Under the pieces are notes generated by a model. It saw nothing but the letters and a program-made list of their open reading frames with translations, searched no databases and had not been told where the DNA came from. A program made the position numbers and the translations under genes. Of a stretch of DNA of 64,000 nucleotides, positions 1-9,289 are shown one piece after another. The stretch's first letter is position 1, and each line of letters opens with the position of its first letter. The stretch comes from CAVZTA01 sp963778025 (GTDB taxonomy: Bacteria; Chloroflexota; Limnocylindria; Limnocylindrales; CSP1-4). The stretch is taken from NCBI GenBank assembly GCA_963778025.1, contig CAVZTA010000005.1, positions 233,363-297,362 of the forward strand. The letters are read 5' to 3'.

Positions 1-1081
1 CGACGGGCACGTTCGCCGCATCGGCGTGAGCGAGCAGGTCGTCGATCCAGCCGACGGCGGCCGTCGCGGGACCACCGACCGGGATGGCCGGATCGACCGC
101 CTTGATCGCGCGCACCGACGCGTCGTAGAGCGCCAGGTAGTCGGCCTCGGTGCCGGTCCAGAACACGCGCAGATTCGGCTCGTTCCACACCTCGAACGGC
201 CACTGCCGCACCTCGTCGGCGCCGAAGCGCTCCTCGAGATGCCGCGTCAGCTCGCCCACCAGCCAGCCCCACAGGTGCAGGTCGCGCGGTGGTGAGATCA
301 GGCCGACGTAGTCGAACACGCTCTGGGACGGATCGGACGCCAGCGCCTGCGGCACGAACGACAGCTCGACGATCGGGCGCAGGCCGGTGTCGAGCAGCCG
401 CGACAGGGCCGCATCCACCCGCTCGAAGTCGAGCCGCGGGCGGCCCTCCGACTCGTGGTACAGGCTCAGGGAGTCGTGGAGGATGCCGTGCGCCCGGACC
501 GCCCGGACACCCAGCTCCTCGCGGACGATCCGGAACGCCTGTGCCAGCTCGTCGCCGACGTGGTGGCCGCCGGGACCCTCGCCCCGCAGGAGCAGCGCGA
601 GGTGCTCCGAGCCGATGACCGGCTGCCAGGGCCGATGGACCGGGCCCACGACCGCGCGGGCATCGACCTCGACGGCGACCGTCGCGGCGGCGCCGGCGCT
701 CACCCCGGCGCCGAGCGAAGCCGCCACCGGCGCCGACAGCTCGCCGACCGGCGCGTCGATCGTCGGGACGGACGAGACGGCGTAGACGACCGAGGATCCG
801 GCCGGGTACGACGTGTCGACATACGGCCCGTGCGGCACCGCAAGGACGTCGCCGCCGCGATGGTCGATGGGCGCCCACGGCCCATCGGCCGTGGGCGCGC
901 GATGCACGAGGTAGCCGGCCGCGCCATCGACCGGTGACCAGTCGATCGTGACCTGCCCGCGGCCGGCCGTCACCCGCACGTCGCCCGGCGGCGGCAGCGA
1001 GACGTCGGGTGCCGGTCGATCGCGCTCGACCTGGGCGCCGATCTCCTCGAACCAGGCGATACGGGCGGAGGTCGCCGTCAA
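1..1081 (-). CDS. GH39 family glycoside hydrolase with N-terminal Fn3-like domain (3' end outside window)
   Basis: The reading frame is open from about 1081 down to base 1, so the C-terminal part is missing. The first third reads as a fibronectin-III-like module (VTIDWSPVDGAAGYLVHR near 905-950). It is followed by a GH39 (beta-xylosidase type) catalytic start: FRIVREELGVRAVRAHGI, then RPIVELSF, and WPFEVWNEPNL near 180-200. In GH39 enzymes the Glu of the WNEPN motif is the acid/base catalyst; the nucleophile Glu would lie beyond the edge. The only start I can place is TTG at 1081, overlapping the TGA of the upstream gene, so the two may be translationally coupled. It is the last visible gene of a sugar ABC/glycosidase operon. 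Substrate is inferred as xylo- or arabino-oligosaccharides and is not proven. Confidence 0.8.
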   Translation of the reverse strand, partial: MTATSARIAWFEEIGAQVERDRPAPDVSLPPPGDVRVTAGRGQVTIDWSPVDGAAGYLVHRAPTADGPWAPIDHRGGDVLAVPHGPYVDTSYPAGSSVVYAVSSVPTIDAPVGELSAPVAASLGAGVSAGAAATVAVEVDARAVVGPVHRPWQPVIGSEHLALLLRGEGPGGHHVGDELAQAFRIVREELGVRAVRAHGILHDSLSLYHESEGRPRLDFERVDAALSRLLDTGLRPIVELSFVPQALASDPSQSVFDYVGLISPPRDLHLWGWLVGELTRHLEERFGADEVRQWPFEVWNEPNLRVFWTGTEADYLALYDASVRAIKAVDPAIPVGGPATAAVGWIDDLLAHADAANVPV

Positions 1082-2609
1082 TGCAGGATCCCGTCGGCGG
1101 TGTCGGTCACCGGCCCGGCCCCGAACTGCTCCTGCCCGATGACCGGCTGGAGCGACAGCCCGGACGTCGTCCGTCGCGAACGCGTCGCGCAGCATGTCTC
1201 CGCCCAGGGCGTTGCCGATCGCGGCCATGATGATCCCCTGGTCGAGGCTGAGATACGAGTCCGAGACGGCGCCCGTGTCGACGTTCACCGAGTCGCGGAA
1301 GCCCCAGTGGTCGTAGATGTCGAAGTCCGACTGCAGCTTCTTGAGGTTGGCGATGCGTCGCGCCGGGCGCCCAGCGGAGCGCGAGGAACGCGGCGTGCGG
1401 CGTGACCACACCGTTGGTGTAGTCGGCGGGCGTCGGATCGGGCTTGGCCTCATGGGCCCCCGGGCAGCCGGAGAACCCATGGTCGACGAACGTGTGCTGC
1501 TCGTTCGACGGGTAGCCGTCCGGGTTCATCCCGATCGCGTCGACACCCCAGGCGTCGTAGCCGCCCTCGGGGATGTTGGCCGGCGAGAAGCCCCAGTAGC
1601 CGTAGCCCGCGTCGACGAGGCCGAAGTGGATCTGGGTGGCGACCGTCAGCGGATGGTTGATCGCCCAGCTGTGCGGCGCCCAGACCTCCTCGGGCACGAA
1701 CAGCGTCGGCATGAGCGCCTCGAACATCGAGCCGCCCCAGCCCGGGACCACGTGGTAGTCGAGGTACGGGTAGGCGCCCTCGAAGACGTCGATGCCCTCG
1801 TAGGTCCGGTGCTCACCGACCGGGCGGGTCTCCTGCCAGCTCCAGTCACAGGTATCCGGGAACGTCCGCCAGGCGCCGAAGTACTCCTTCGTCGGGAGCT
1901 CGCCCTTGGCGATGCCGATGTAGCTCGCGATGCGGCTCTCGCTGACGATGGTGTCGTAGCAGCAGGGCGACTCACCCGTCGACGGGGCGACGTGGAACGC
2001 GATGCGGTTGACGTCGGGCCGGTAGTAGAACCCGAAGTCCATCGAGTCGTAGAGCGCCGCGGCACGGTCCGGCGACCTCCGGGACGGCGCTCGCGCGACG
2101 ATCTTGCAGGCCGGTGGCGAGCCAGCCGTTGTCGACCGACGAGAGGATCGGCGTGAGCGGGCTCGCCGGTCGGCGGCCACGCGGTGAGCTTCGCGCCGGT
2201 GCGGTGGTCGTACCAGTTGTAGTACTGGCCGCTCGCCTCGTGACGCTCCATCGTCTCGAGCGGTCGTGATCGTCTTCGTGAGCTTCGGTCGACCAGCCTG
2301 TCGTGGCCGATGAACCCGAGCCGTTCGGCGACGAGCGTGCTCCACATGTAGGCGCCGATGTTCGTGGTCGACGTCTGGACGCTGCGTGGTCCCGTCGGAC
2401 GAGAGGCTGTCGGCCGGTAGACCTGACTGTCGGGTCGGTCATGGCGACGAACGACGCCCACGTGTCGCGCGGCCCAGCCCATGAGGATCGAGCTGCTGGC
2501 CATCGGGTCAGCGGCGGCCGCGGCGGCCGACGAGCCGACCAGCGAGGAGGGCGAGGATCGCGGCCGCGACGAGTGCGGGCAGGGCGAGGCGGCGAGGACC
2601 ACGGGTCAC
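1079..2609 (-). pseudogene. Glycoamylase-like (PF10091-type) secreted protein, frame broken several times
   Basis: A GTG at 2609, four bases after the upstream permease stop, opens a signal peptide (residues about 7-24, LALPALVAAAILALLAG). Conserved glycoamylase-like segments then follow in alternating frames: TWASFVAMTDP, TSTTNIGAYMWSTLVAERLG, YYNWYDHRTG, SSVDNGWLATGLQ, then a long intact block of about 210 residues (1390-2040) containing DFGFYYRP, SESRIASYIGIAKGELP and GWGGSMFEALMP. The last stretch ends at TGA 1081-1079. At least five frame changes occur within 1.5 kb, yet family motifs stay intact. I therefore favour consensus indels over real decay, but annotate it as broken. Family members act on glucans and cyclic beta-glucans; the substrate here is unknown. 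Confidence 0.7.
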
Positions 2610-2612
2610 GGC

Positions 2613-3513
2613 TTACCCCTTGAGTCCGGTCGTCGCGATGCCCTCCGTGATCCAGCGCTGCATGAGCACGAACACGATGAGCACGGGCACGACGAGCACG
2701 ACCGAGCCGGCCATGAGCATCCCGTGGTCGGCCTGGAACTGGCCGGTCGCGAACGTCGCGAGCGCTACCGGCAGCGTGTACATCTCGGGCTCCTGGGACA
2801 TCACCAGCGGGTAGATGAAGGAGTTCCAGGAGCCGAGGAACGTGAGGATCCCGAGCGTCGCCAGGATCGGCGCCGCCAGGGGCATCGCGAGCTGCCAGAA
2901 GATCCGGCCCTCGCTCGCGCCGTCGATGCGGGCCGCCTCGATGAGCTCGTCGGGGATGCCCAGGAAGTACTGACGCGTGAGGAACACGCCCAGCGGCCCG
3001 GCCACGAACGGCAGGATCAGCCCGGGGTACGTGTTCACCAGGCCCAGCGAGCTCATCAGGATGAACAGCGGGATGAGCGTCGCGCCGGCCGGCAGCATCA
3101 GCGTGGCCAGCACGAGCCCCATCACGAAGCCCTTGCCGCGCCAGCGCAGCTTGGCCAGGGCCCAGCCGAGCATCGGCGAGAAGATGAGGTTCCCGATGGT
3201 CACCGCGGCGGCCACCACGACCGAGTTGAAGAAGAACCGCGGGAAGTCGAGGCGGTCGAACAGCCGCTGGTAGTTGTCGAGCGTCGGCTGTTCGGGCAGC
3301 CACGTCGGCGGGATGCGCAGGAACTCGCCCTGGGGCTTGAACGAGCCCAGGACCATCCACAGGAACGGCGCGACCATCAGCACGAGGCCGATGAGCAGCA
3401 CCACCCAGATCAGCGGGTTGGTGCGCTTCGCGCGGCCCTCGAGTCGCGCGGGCGTTGGCGGCCGCCGTGGGGCCGGCGACCGGAAGGGGCTGCTGATTCG
3501 GCAGGGCAGTCAT
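2613..3513 (-). CDS. Carbohydrate ABC transporter permease, MalG type (N-terminal frameshift)
   Basis: Inner-membrane permease of a sugar importer. ATG 3513 follows a GAGGAG ribosome site that overlaps the stop region of the MalF-type gene. About 24 residues later (near 3440) the frame shifts, and the rest runs intact from 3404. It has six predicted membrane spans and the EAA loop that docks the ATPase (ELIEAARIDGASEGRIFWQLAMPL, near 2880-2950). Residual length (263 aa after the shift) fits the family's usual 270-300 aa. No ATP-binding subunit is encoded in this operon; such importers often share an MsiK-like ATPase encoded elsewhere. The shift looks like a sequence error because the missing frame restores EGRAKRTNPLIWVVLLIGL. 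Confidence 0.85.
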
Positions 3514-3526
3514 CGTCCGCTCCTCC

Positions 3527-4481
3527 TCACGCTTCCGACCGGAGGACGCGGAACTGGATGAACGCCACCGCGGCCACGATGAGGAACAGGACCCACGCGA
3601 CGGCCGCCGCATAGCCCTGGTGGAAGAACTCGAAGCCCTGCTGGTACATGTACATCGAGATCGACAGCGTCCGGTCCAGCGGGCCGCCGTCGGTCATCAC
3701 GAACGGCTCCTCGAAGAGCTGGAGGTAGCCGATGGTCGTGATGACGACGATGAACAGGATCGTCGGGCGAAGGAGCGGCAGCGTGATGTGGCGGAACGAC
3801 GCCCACTTGCCGGCGCCGTCCATCTCGGCCGCTTCGTAGAGGCTTCGGGGGATCGTCTGGAGGCCCGCGATGAAGATGACCATCGCGAAGCCCAGGTTCC
3901 GCCAGGCGGCCATCGTGATGATGGCGGGCATGGCGAGCGTCGGGTTCGCCAGCCACGCTGGGCCGTTGATGCCCAACGATGCCAGCGCCATGTTCACGAG
4001 GCCCTGATCCGGGTCCAGCACAAAGCGCCAGACGACGGCGATGGCAACGATGCTGGTGACGACCGGCAGGTAGTAGCCGACTCGGAACAGGGTCCGGAAT
4101 CTTCTGGATCCCGCGGTCGAGCGCCATCGCCGCCGCGAGCCCCAGGACCAGGGTGAGCGGGACGCCGACGACGACGAAGTAGAAGGTGTTGAACAGCGCG
4201 GTCCAGAACGTCCCGTCCTTGATCAGGGCGAGGTAGTTGTCGAGGCCGATGAAGTCGGTACCGAGGGGGTTCCGCAGGTCACGCAACCCGAAGTCCGTGA
4301 ACGACAGCACGGCCGAGGCGAACACCGGCCCGGCGAGGAACACGAAGAAGACGAGGACGAACGGGGCGGCGAACAGCCAGCCCGCGACGTTCTGGGTCGC
4401 GCGGTGGGCTCGTCGAGGCGCGTCCGTCCGCGAGCGCGCGCTGGGCGCGGTGCGGCGAAGGGTCTGCCCTCGCTGGGTCAT
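3527..4481 (-). CDS. Carbohydrate ABC transporter permease, MalF type (internal frameshift near 4100)
   Basis: Partner permease of the sugar importer. The N-terminal piece (4481 to about 4100) has a basic cytoplasmic leader, a first membrane span (NVAGWLFAAPFVLVFFVFL) and periplasmic loop sequence (FIGLDNYLALIKDGTFW). The second piece continues in another frame to TGA 3527 and carries the EAA loop (SLYEAAEMDGAGKWASFRHITLPLL). The break falls in a transmembrane segment and both sides are family-like, so a one-base indel near 4100 is the simplest reading. It lies between the binding protein (76 nt upstream, with a perfect palindrome in the gap) and the MalG-type permease (13 nt downstream). Confidence 0.85.
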
Positions 4482-4506
4482 GGTCGTCCCTCCCCGGGGT
4501 CGGGAT

Positions 4507-4540
4507 CACCCCGGTCCGGGCCGCGGCCCGGACCGGGGTG
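4507..4540 (-). promoter_or_regulatory. Perfect 34-bp palindrome between binding protein and permease genes (attenuator-like hairpin)
   Basis: Two 17-base arms (CACCCCGGTCCGGGCCG and its exact reverse complement) meet with no spacer. There is no T-run after it on the minus strand, so it is not a classic intrinsic terminator. Its position just after the binding-protein stop and before the permeases fits a 3' mRNA-stabilising or partial-termination hairpin that keeps the binding protein in excess, as in malE-malF systems. The role is inferred. Confidence 0.6.
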
Positions 4541-4557
4541 AGGGGTGGGTCTGGAGA

Positions 4558-5856
4558 TCAGCCGGCGCCGATCGATTGGGCCTGCTGCTGCATCTCCTGG
4601 GCGCCCTGCTCGGGAGACTCGTCGCCCGTGGTGACCTTCTCCATCGGTCTGATTGATCGCGTCCGCGACCTCTGACCAGGTCGGCGATGGCCGGCGGCGC
4701 CTTCGTCTCCTTCAGCTGCTCGCCGAACATCTGGACGTCCTTGTCGTCCTTGAGGGTGGGGTCATCCCACGCCGCCTGGACGGCGGGCAGGTCGGTGGCC
4801 TCCGTGTACCACTTGGCCTGGGTCGCCGGGTCGGACAGGTACTGGAGGAACGCCCACGCGGCGTCCTTGTTCTTGCTGTCCTTGAACACGACCATGTTGC
4901 GAGCCGCCCACGAACGAGGTGGACGAGTCCTTCTTGGGGATCGGGGCGACGGCCCACTTGCCCTCGATGTCGGCGCCGCCGGCGTCCTTGATCAGGCCGA
5001 TGTGCCACGGGCCCGAGAAGAACATCGGGTGGGTGCCCTTCACGAAGGCGGGCGTGATGTCGAAGCCCTCGGGAACGGACTTCGGCGCGAGGCCCTCCTC
5101 GAAGAACGAGTCGTAGAAGCTCAGCGCGTCGACGGCCTGCGGCGAGTCGAGCGTGAAGTTGGTGCCGTTGTAGATGTCACCGCCGTTCGACCAGATGAAC
5201 GGCGCCAGCTCCTGGTAGTTCTTGGTGCCGAGCGAGATGCCCCACTGGGCGCCGCCCTTCTCCTTCATCGCCTTGGCCATGGCCTTCAGCTCGTCCCACG
5301 TCGTGGGCGGCTTGGTGATGCCGGCCTTCTCGGCGATGTCGGTCCGGTAGTAGAGCAGCCGGGTCTCGACGTACCAGGGCACGCCGTAGGCGGTGCCGTC
5401 GATCACGCCGGTGTTCCAGGCGCTCTCGAAGTAGGTGCTCGGGTCGAAGTTGGCGGGCACGGGCTCCAGGGCGCCGGTCGTGGCGAACTGGCCCATCATG
5501 TCGGTGCCCATCTGGCTGATGTCGGGCGTCTGCTTGCCGCCGATGGCGGTCTGCAGCTTCGCCACGGCCTGGCCCCAGTCGACCGGCGTGACGTTGACCT
5601 TCACGTCTGGGTACTTGGCCATGAAGTCCTTGGCCAGGACGTCCAGCTTGGTGCCCTCGTTGCCCATCCCCCACACGGTCAGCTCGCCGGACACGGTGCC
5701 GGTGGAGACCTCGGGGGCCTGGGACGCGGGGGCCGCCGACTGGCCCGGTGCGGTGGACGCGCCTCCGCCGCCGTTCCCGCCATCGTTCGAACCGCACGCT
5801 GCGATCGCGATCGCGGACGCGGCAAGCAGCGCGGCCAATCGCCGCGGTGTCGCCAT
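4558..5856 (-). CDS. Extracellular sugar-binding lipoprotein of ABC importer (two frameshifts)
   Basis: Periplasmic or surface solute-binding protein of the family-1 (MalE/UgpB) type. ATG 5856 follows GAGGAG. The signal peptide ends in a lipobox with acylated Cys21 (AIAACGSN), then a Gly/Ser/Pro linker to about residue 50, then the ligand-binding fold (GELTVWGMGNEGTKLDVLAKDF; later AVDALSFYDSFFEEGL). The frame shifts near 4905, where FVGGS is followed in another frame by NMVVFKDSKNKDAAWAFLQYL. It shifts again near 4655, after which the frame ends at TGA 4558 with a Gln-rich tail. First gene of the operon, so its product should be the most abundant. The ligand cannot be read from sequence. Confidence 0.85.
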
Positions 5857-6064
5857 GTCGTGACTCCTCAGGTGACCTCCCTGTCCCCTGTCGCTCCGTC
5901 GATGACGGTCGTTCGGGAGCGGTCACGTCAGCGCGCCCCGGAGGTGCATCCGGGCTTGCAGGACGGTTGCATGCAACGAAGTCGTGAGGCGAAGTGGGCC
6001 GAGGGCATGGCGGCGGCGCGGCGGCGCTCAGCGGCCGTCGCGGGGCGGGCCGGGCCGGCGTCGT

Positions 6065-6245
6065 CGTGCATCCGATGCGGCTTGCGACGAACGAGCGGCC
6101 GCCTCACGTGCCTGGTGGCGCTCGATCGCCCCGTCCGCTGTCGAACCGTGCATCCGATGCGCGGATCGACGCTGGAAGGGCCGCGTCGAGGCTCGGGACT
6201 CGGCGCCCGACCCGGATGTTCGTCGCAGCGCGCACCGGGTGCACG
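6065..6245. repeat. Inverted-repeat element, copy 1 (181 bp)
   Basis: It begins CGTGCATCCGATGCG and ends CGCACCGGGTGCACG, an inverted repeat with two mismatches. The pairing extends inward through GCTTGCGACGAAC and its near complement GTTCGTCGCAGCG, giving almost 30 paired bases at the ends. A third copy of the 15-mer lies inside at 6147-6161 in direct orientation. Copy 2 starts 276 bp downstream, with the same length and about 80-85% identity by eye. It contains no coding signal. No target-site duplication is visible. Confidence 0.7.
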
Positions 6246-6340
6246 CCGCTCAGCGGCCGAGGATCCGGACCTCGCTACGTTCGACCGAGCGCTCCGGCGC
6301 CGGTACGTGCGGCGGCCTGCTGCGCCCGATCGGGCGTCGT

Positions 6341-6521
6341 CGTGCACCCGATGCGGCTTGCGACGAACGAGCGGCCGCCTCACGTGCCTCGTGGCGCCCG
6401 ATCGCCTCGTCCGGTCGCGAACGTGCATCCGATGCGCGGATCGACGCCGGAAGGGCCGCGGCGACGCTCGGGACGGCGGCGGCCGACCGGGATGTCCGTC
6501 GCAGCGCGCATCGGGTGCACG
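6341..6521. repeat. Inverted-repeat element, copy 2 (181 bp)
   Basis: Same architecture as copy 1, but with perfect 15-bp terminal inverted repeats (CGTGCACCCGATGCG at 6341-6355 and CGCATCGGGTGCACG at 6507-6521). The internal copy of the motif is at 6422-6436. Both copies are followed by GCCGCTCAGCGGCC. A third, more diverged copy occurs at 30498-30668. Confidence 0.7.
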
Positions 6522-6660
6522 CCGCTCAGCGGCCGGGCGATCCTGAACGTGCGCGGATCAGCGACCACCATCGCGGTCCCGGTCCCGGGGAGCGCCGCCG
6601 GGCATGACGAGGCCGGGCGCGGACTCTGTCGCGCGCCCGGCCGCGAGTGGCGCGGTGGCG

Positions 6661-7482
6661 CTACTTGCCCTTCTTGTTGAGCTGGACCGTCGCCTCGGTG
6701 AATGCGTCGCTGCACAGGTCATTGCAACCGAAGCCGATCGCGATCGTGGCAGCCTTGCCACCGGCGAACAGCCCGTTGTCCGCGAACACGAACGCGTCCC
6801 AACGCTGCGTCGAGCCGTCGCACGGGGTCTCGAGGAAGGCGTCGAAGAAGCCGGTGATGAAGATCCGGCCGATCCGCTGGCGGACGTCGCCGAAGACGTC
6901 GAACAGGATCGCGTTGACGTCGCCACTGCTGCACGTCACGGTGCCGGAGATATGGGCGACGCCGGTCTTGTCCACGGTGCCCCGCGGGTCGACCGTCACC
7001 GAGATCTCAGGAGGCGGGAATCCCTGGCTGACGACGAGATGCAGGTTGCCGGAGGTGGCGGTGGTCGTCCCATCGCCGAATGCCAGCGCGTAATAGGTCG
7101 CTCCACCGGCCAGCGGCGCGACGACCACTTGCGGTCCGCAGGCGATCGCGTTGCCGGCGCTGGGCAGGCCGTCGAACAACAGGACGCCGACCCCGTAATC
7201 CGAGGCCGATACGTCGAACTTCACGTAATCGGTGACGGTCGGCATGATGGTGAACCACACGCCGTGAGCGAGCGCCGGCGCACCGCAGTACAGGTCGTTG
7301 AAGGCGGCCTCGTCCGTCCCGGTCGTCGCTTCGGTCGTGTCTTCCTGGAGGTCCGTTCCCCAGGCGATCGGCACGGCCCCGGCGAGGGTGTCGTTGGCCG
7401 GCACGGCGGCCGCGACGGGGACCACAGCCACGAGCGAGACGAGGAGCGCGAGGAGCAGCGACATCAGCAACGCGCGACGCAT
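6661..7482 (-). CDS. Secreted protein of unknown function, C-terminus DUF6299-like
   Basis: A 273-residue exported protein. ATG 7482 follows AGGAGA. The signal peptide covers residues 1 to about 26 (MSLLLALLVSLVAVVPVAAA). Residues about 28-130 form a pre-peptidase-like beta domain (GVWFTIMPTVTDYVKFDVSASDYGVGVLLFDG). Residues about 160-270 begin ISVTVDPRGTVDKTGVAHISGTVTCS and contain paired cysteines (TVTCSSG, ETPCDGS, FGCNDLC), recalling the small secreted domain catalogued as DUF6299 in Actinobacteria. No catalytic motif is visible. It stands alone on the minus strand. Function unknown; extracellular or cell-wall location inferred from the signal peptide. Confidence 0.75.
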   Translation of the reverse strand: MRRALLMSLLLALLVSLVAVVPVAAAVPANDTLAGAVPIAWGTDLQEDTTEATTGTDEAAFNDLYCGAPALAHGVWFTIMPTVTDYVKFDVSASDYGVGVLLFDGLPSAGNAIACGPQVVVAPLAGGATYYALAFGDGTTTATSGNLHLVVSQGFPPPEISVTVDPRGTVDKTGVAHISGTVTCSSGDVNAILFDVFGDVRQRIGRIFITGFFDAFLETPCDGSTQRWDAFVFADNGLFAGGKAATIAIGFGCNDLCSDAFTEATVQLNKKGK

Positions 7483-7618
7483 GGCGGTCTCCTGCTTGTC
7501 GACGCGCGGGCTCCACCCCGGATCCGCTGCGTCGCGGCGACCTTAGGCGGTCAGCGTTAGCACGGCGTCATGCTGCCCAGTCCGATCGGCGGCCGGACCA
7601 CGCGTCGCTGGGGCCTCC

Positions 7619-9151
7619 TCAGGCGGGCTGGTTGTCGATCTGCGCCCGCTGGAGCTTGCCGCTGAAGTCGACGTACACGGCCTTCCACTCGGTGTACGTG
7701 TCGAGCGCGACGTGGCCCGCCTCGCGGTGCCCGTTCCCGGTCTCCTTCCAGCCCCCGAACGGGAGGTGCGTCTCAGCGCCCGTGGTCCCGGCGTTGACGT
7801 AGACGATGCCGGTCTCGAAGTCGCGCATCGCCCGGAACGCGGTGTTCACATCGCGCGTGAAGATCGAGGACGACAGCCCGTACCGGGTCTGGTTCACCGC
7901 CGTCACCGCCGCGGCATAGTCCTCCACCGGCACGACCGCCAGGACCGGGCCGAAGATCTCCTCCTGGGCGATCCGGTCCATCGGTTTCACGCCGTGGAAG
8001 ATCGTCGGCTGGAAGAAGTGGCCGTGCGCAAGGTCGCCGTCGGTCGCCGCAGCGCCGCCGGTCACGAGCTCCGCCTCGGACCGCCCGACATCGATATACC
8101 CGCCGACCTTGTCGAGCGCCGCGGCGTTGATGAGCGGCCCGACGTCGACCGCCTCGTCCAGCCCCGAGCCAAGGCGCAGCGCGTTCGCGCGCGTCTCCAG
8201 GCGAGCCACCAGCTCGTCGGCGACGGGCCGCTCGACGATGACCCGCGAGCACGCCGTGCAGCGCTGGCCCGTCGTCCCGAACGCCGACCACAGGATCCCC
8301 TCGACCGCGAGGTCGAGGTCTGCGTCGCGCAGCACGACGACGGCGTTCTTGCCGCCCAGCTCCAGCGACGTCCGCTTGAGCCGGCGCGCGGCCTTCTCCG
8401 CGATCCGCTTGCCGGTCGCGGATGAACCCGTGAACGAGATGACCTGGACATCGGGCGACCCGACGATCGCGTCGCCCACCTCGCCGCCGGTCCCCGTGAC
8501 GAGGTTCACGACGCCCGGCGGGAAGCCGGCCTCGTCCAGGAGCTCGACGAGGAGCGTGGCGCAGTGCGGCGTGTCGCTCGCGGGCTTGAACACGACCGTG
8601 TTCCCGGTCACCAGCGCCGGCATCATCTTCCAGCACGGGATGGCCATCGGGAAGTTCCAGGGCGTGATGATCCCGGCCACGCCGAGCGGCTGGCGGATGG
8701 ACATCGCCCACTTGTCGGGCAGCTCGGACGGGACGGTGTCGCCGAACATCCGGCGCCCCTCACCGGCCATCAGATAGGCGATGTCGATGCCTTCCTGGAC
8801 GTCGCCCCGCGCCTCGGCCAGGACCTTGCCCATCTCACGAGTCATCGCGCGGGCGAGGCGTTCCTTGTGCTCCGCCATCAGCTGCGCGAAGCGGTAGAGG
8901 AGCTCGCCGCGCTTGGGGGCCGGCGTCGCGCGCCAGGCCGGGAACGCCATCTCGGCGGCGCGGACGGCCATCGCGACGTCGGCAGGGGTGCCCTGCTGGA
9001 ACCGGCCGATGAGGTCGCGCCGATCCGCCGGATTCCGGCTCTCGAATGTGGCGCCCGATGACGACGCCACCCACGCACCGGCGATGAACAGCTGGAACGT
9101 CGGCGCCTCTGGGGCGCCGGCTGCGGTGGGTCGGTCGATGGCCTGGGTCAC
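7619..9151 (-). CDS. NAD(P)-dependent aldehyde dehydrogenase
   Basis: Cytoplasmic enzyme oxidising an aldehyde to its acid. The 510 residues match the full ALDH fold. Key residues are oxyanion-hole Asn166 in PWNFP, general base Glu264 in LELGG and nucleophile Cys298 in GTTGQRCTACSR. The C-terminus (HLPFGGWKETGNGHREAG, then WKAVYVDFSGKLQRAQID) resembles the ALDH subgroup that includes piperideine-6-carboxylate and succinate-semialdehyde dehydrogenases, so an amino-acid-derived semialdehyde is a plausible substrate. This is inference. GTG 9151 is set by GGAGG seven bases upstream. Neighbours are beta-oxidation-type genes on the same strand, but spacing does not show a shared operon. Confidence 0.9.
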   Translation of the reverse strand: MTQAIDRPTAAGAPEAPTFQLFIAGAWVASSSGATFESRNPADRRDLIGRFQQGTPADVAMAVRAAEMAFPAWRATPAPKRGELLYRFAQLMAEHKERLARAMTREMGKVLAEARGDVQEGIDIAYLMAGEGRRMFGDTVPSELPDKWAMSIRQPLGVAGIITPWNFPMAIPCWKMMPALVTGNTVVFKPASDTPHCATLLVELLDEAGFPPGVVNLVTGTGGEVGDAIVGSPDVQVISFTGSSATGKRIAEKAARRLKRTSLELGGKNAVVVLRDADLDLAVEGILWSAFGTTGQRCTACSRVIVERPVADELVARLETRANALRLGSGLDEAVDVGPLINAAALDKVGGYIDVGRSEAELVTGGAAATDGDLAHGHFFQPTIFHGVKPMDRIAQEEIFGPVLAVVPVEDYAAAVTAVNQTRYGLSSSIFTRDVNTAFRAMRDFETGIVYVNAGTTGAETHLPFGGWKETGNGHREAGHVALDTYTEWKAVYVDFSGKLQRAQIDNQPA

Positions 9152-9289
9152 GCGGAGCCTCCGGGGGTCAGGCGTGTCGTGGCGGTGACGTCGACGGTCG
9201 CGGCGGTGACGACCGCGGCGGCGATGATAATCGCCGGCGATCCGGGTTCCGGACGGCGCCGGATCATGGGCGGCGTCACGTGCCGCGGG

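Larger units (their letters stand above)
5857..6660. other. 800-bp noncoding region holding two inverted-repeat elements
   Basis: No reading frame here has family-like sequence; the overlapping open frames on both strands are a by-product of high GC and internal repetition. It holds two 181-bp elements whose starts are 276 bp apart (listed separately) and a short flank shared around them (GCTCAGCGGCC at 6026, 6248 and 6524). The promoter of the sugar operon should lie in its first 100 bp, but I see no convincing operator or regulator gene. Confidence 0.6.

Noticed and set aside
6065..6521. Spaced repeats considered as a CRISPR array
   Set aside because: Two 181-bp units with inverted ends, no short regular repeat-spacer alternation and no cas genes anywhere in the window.
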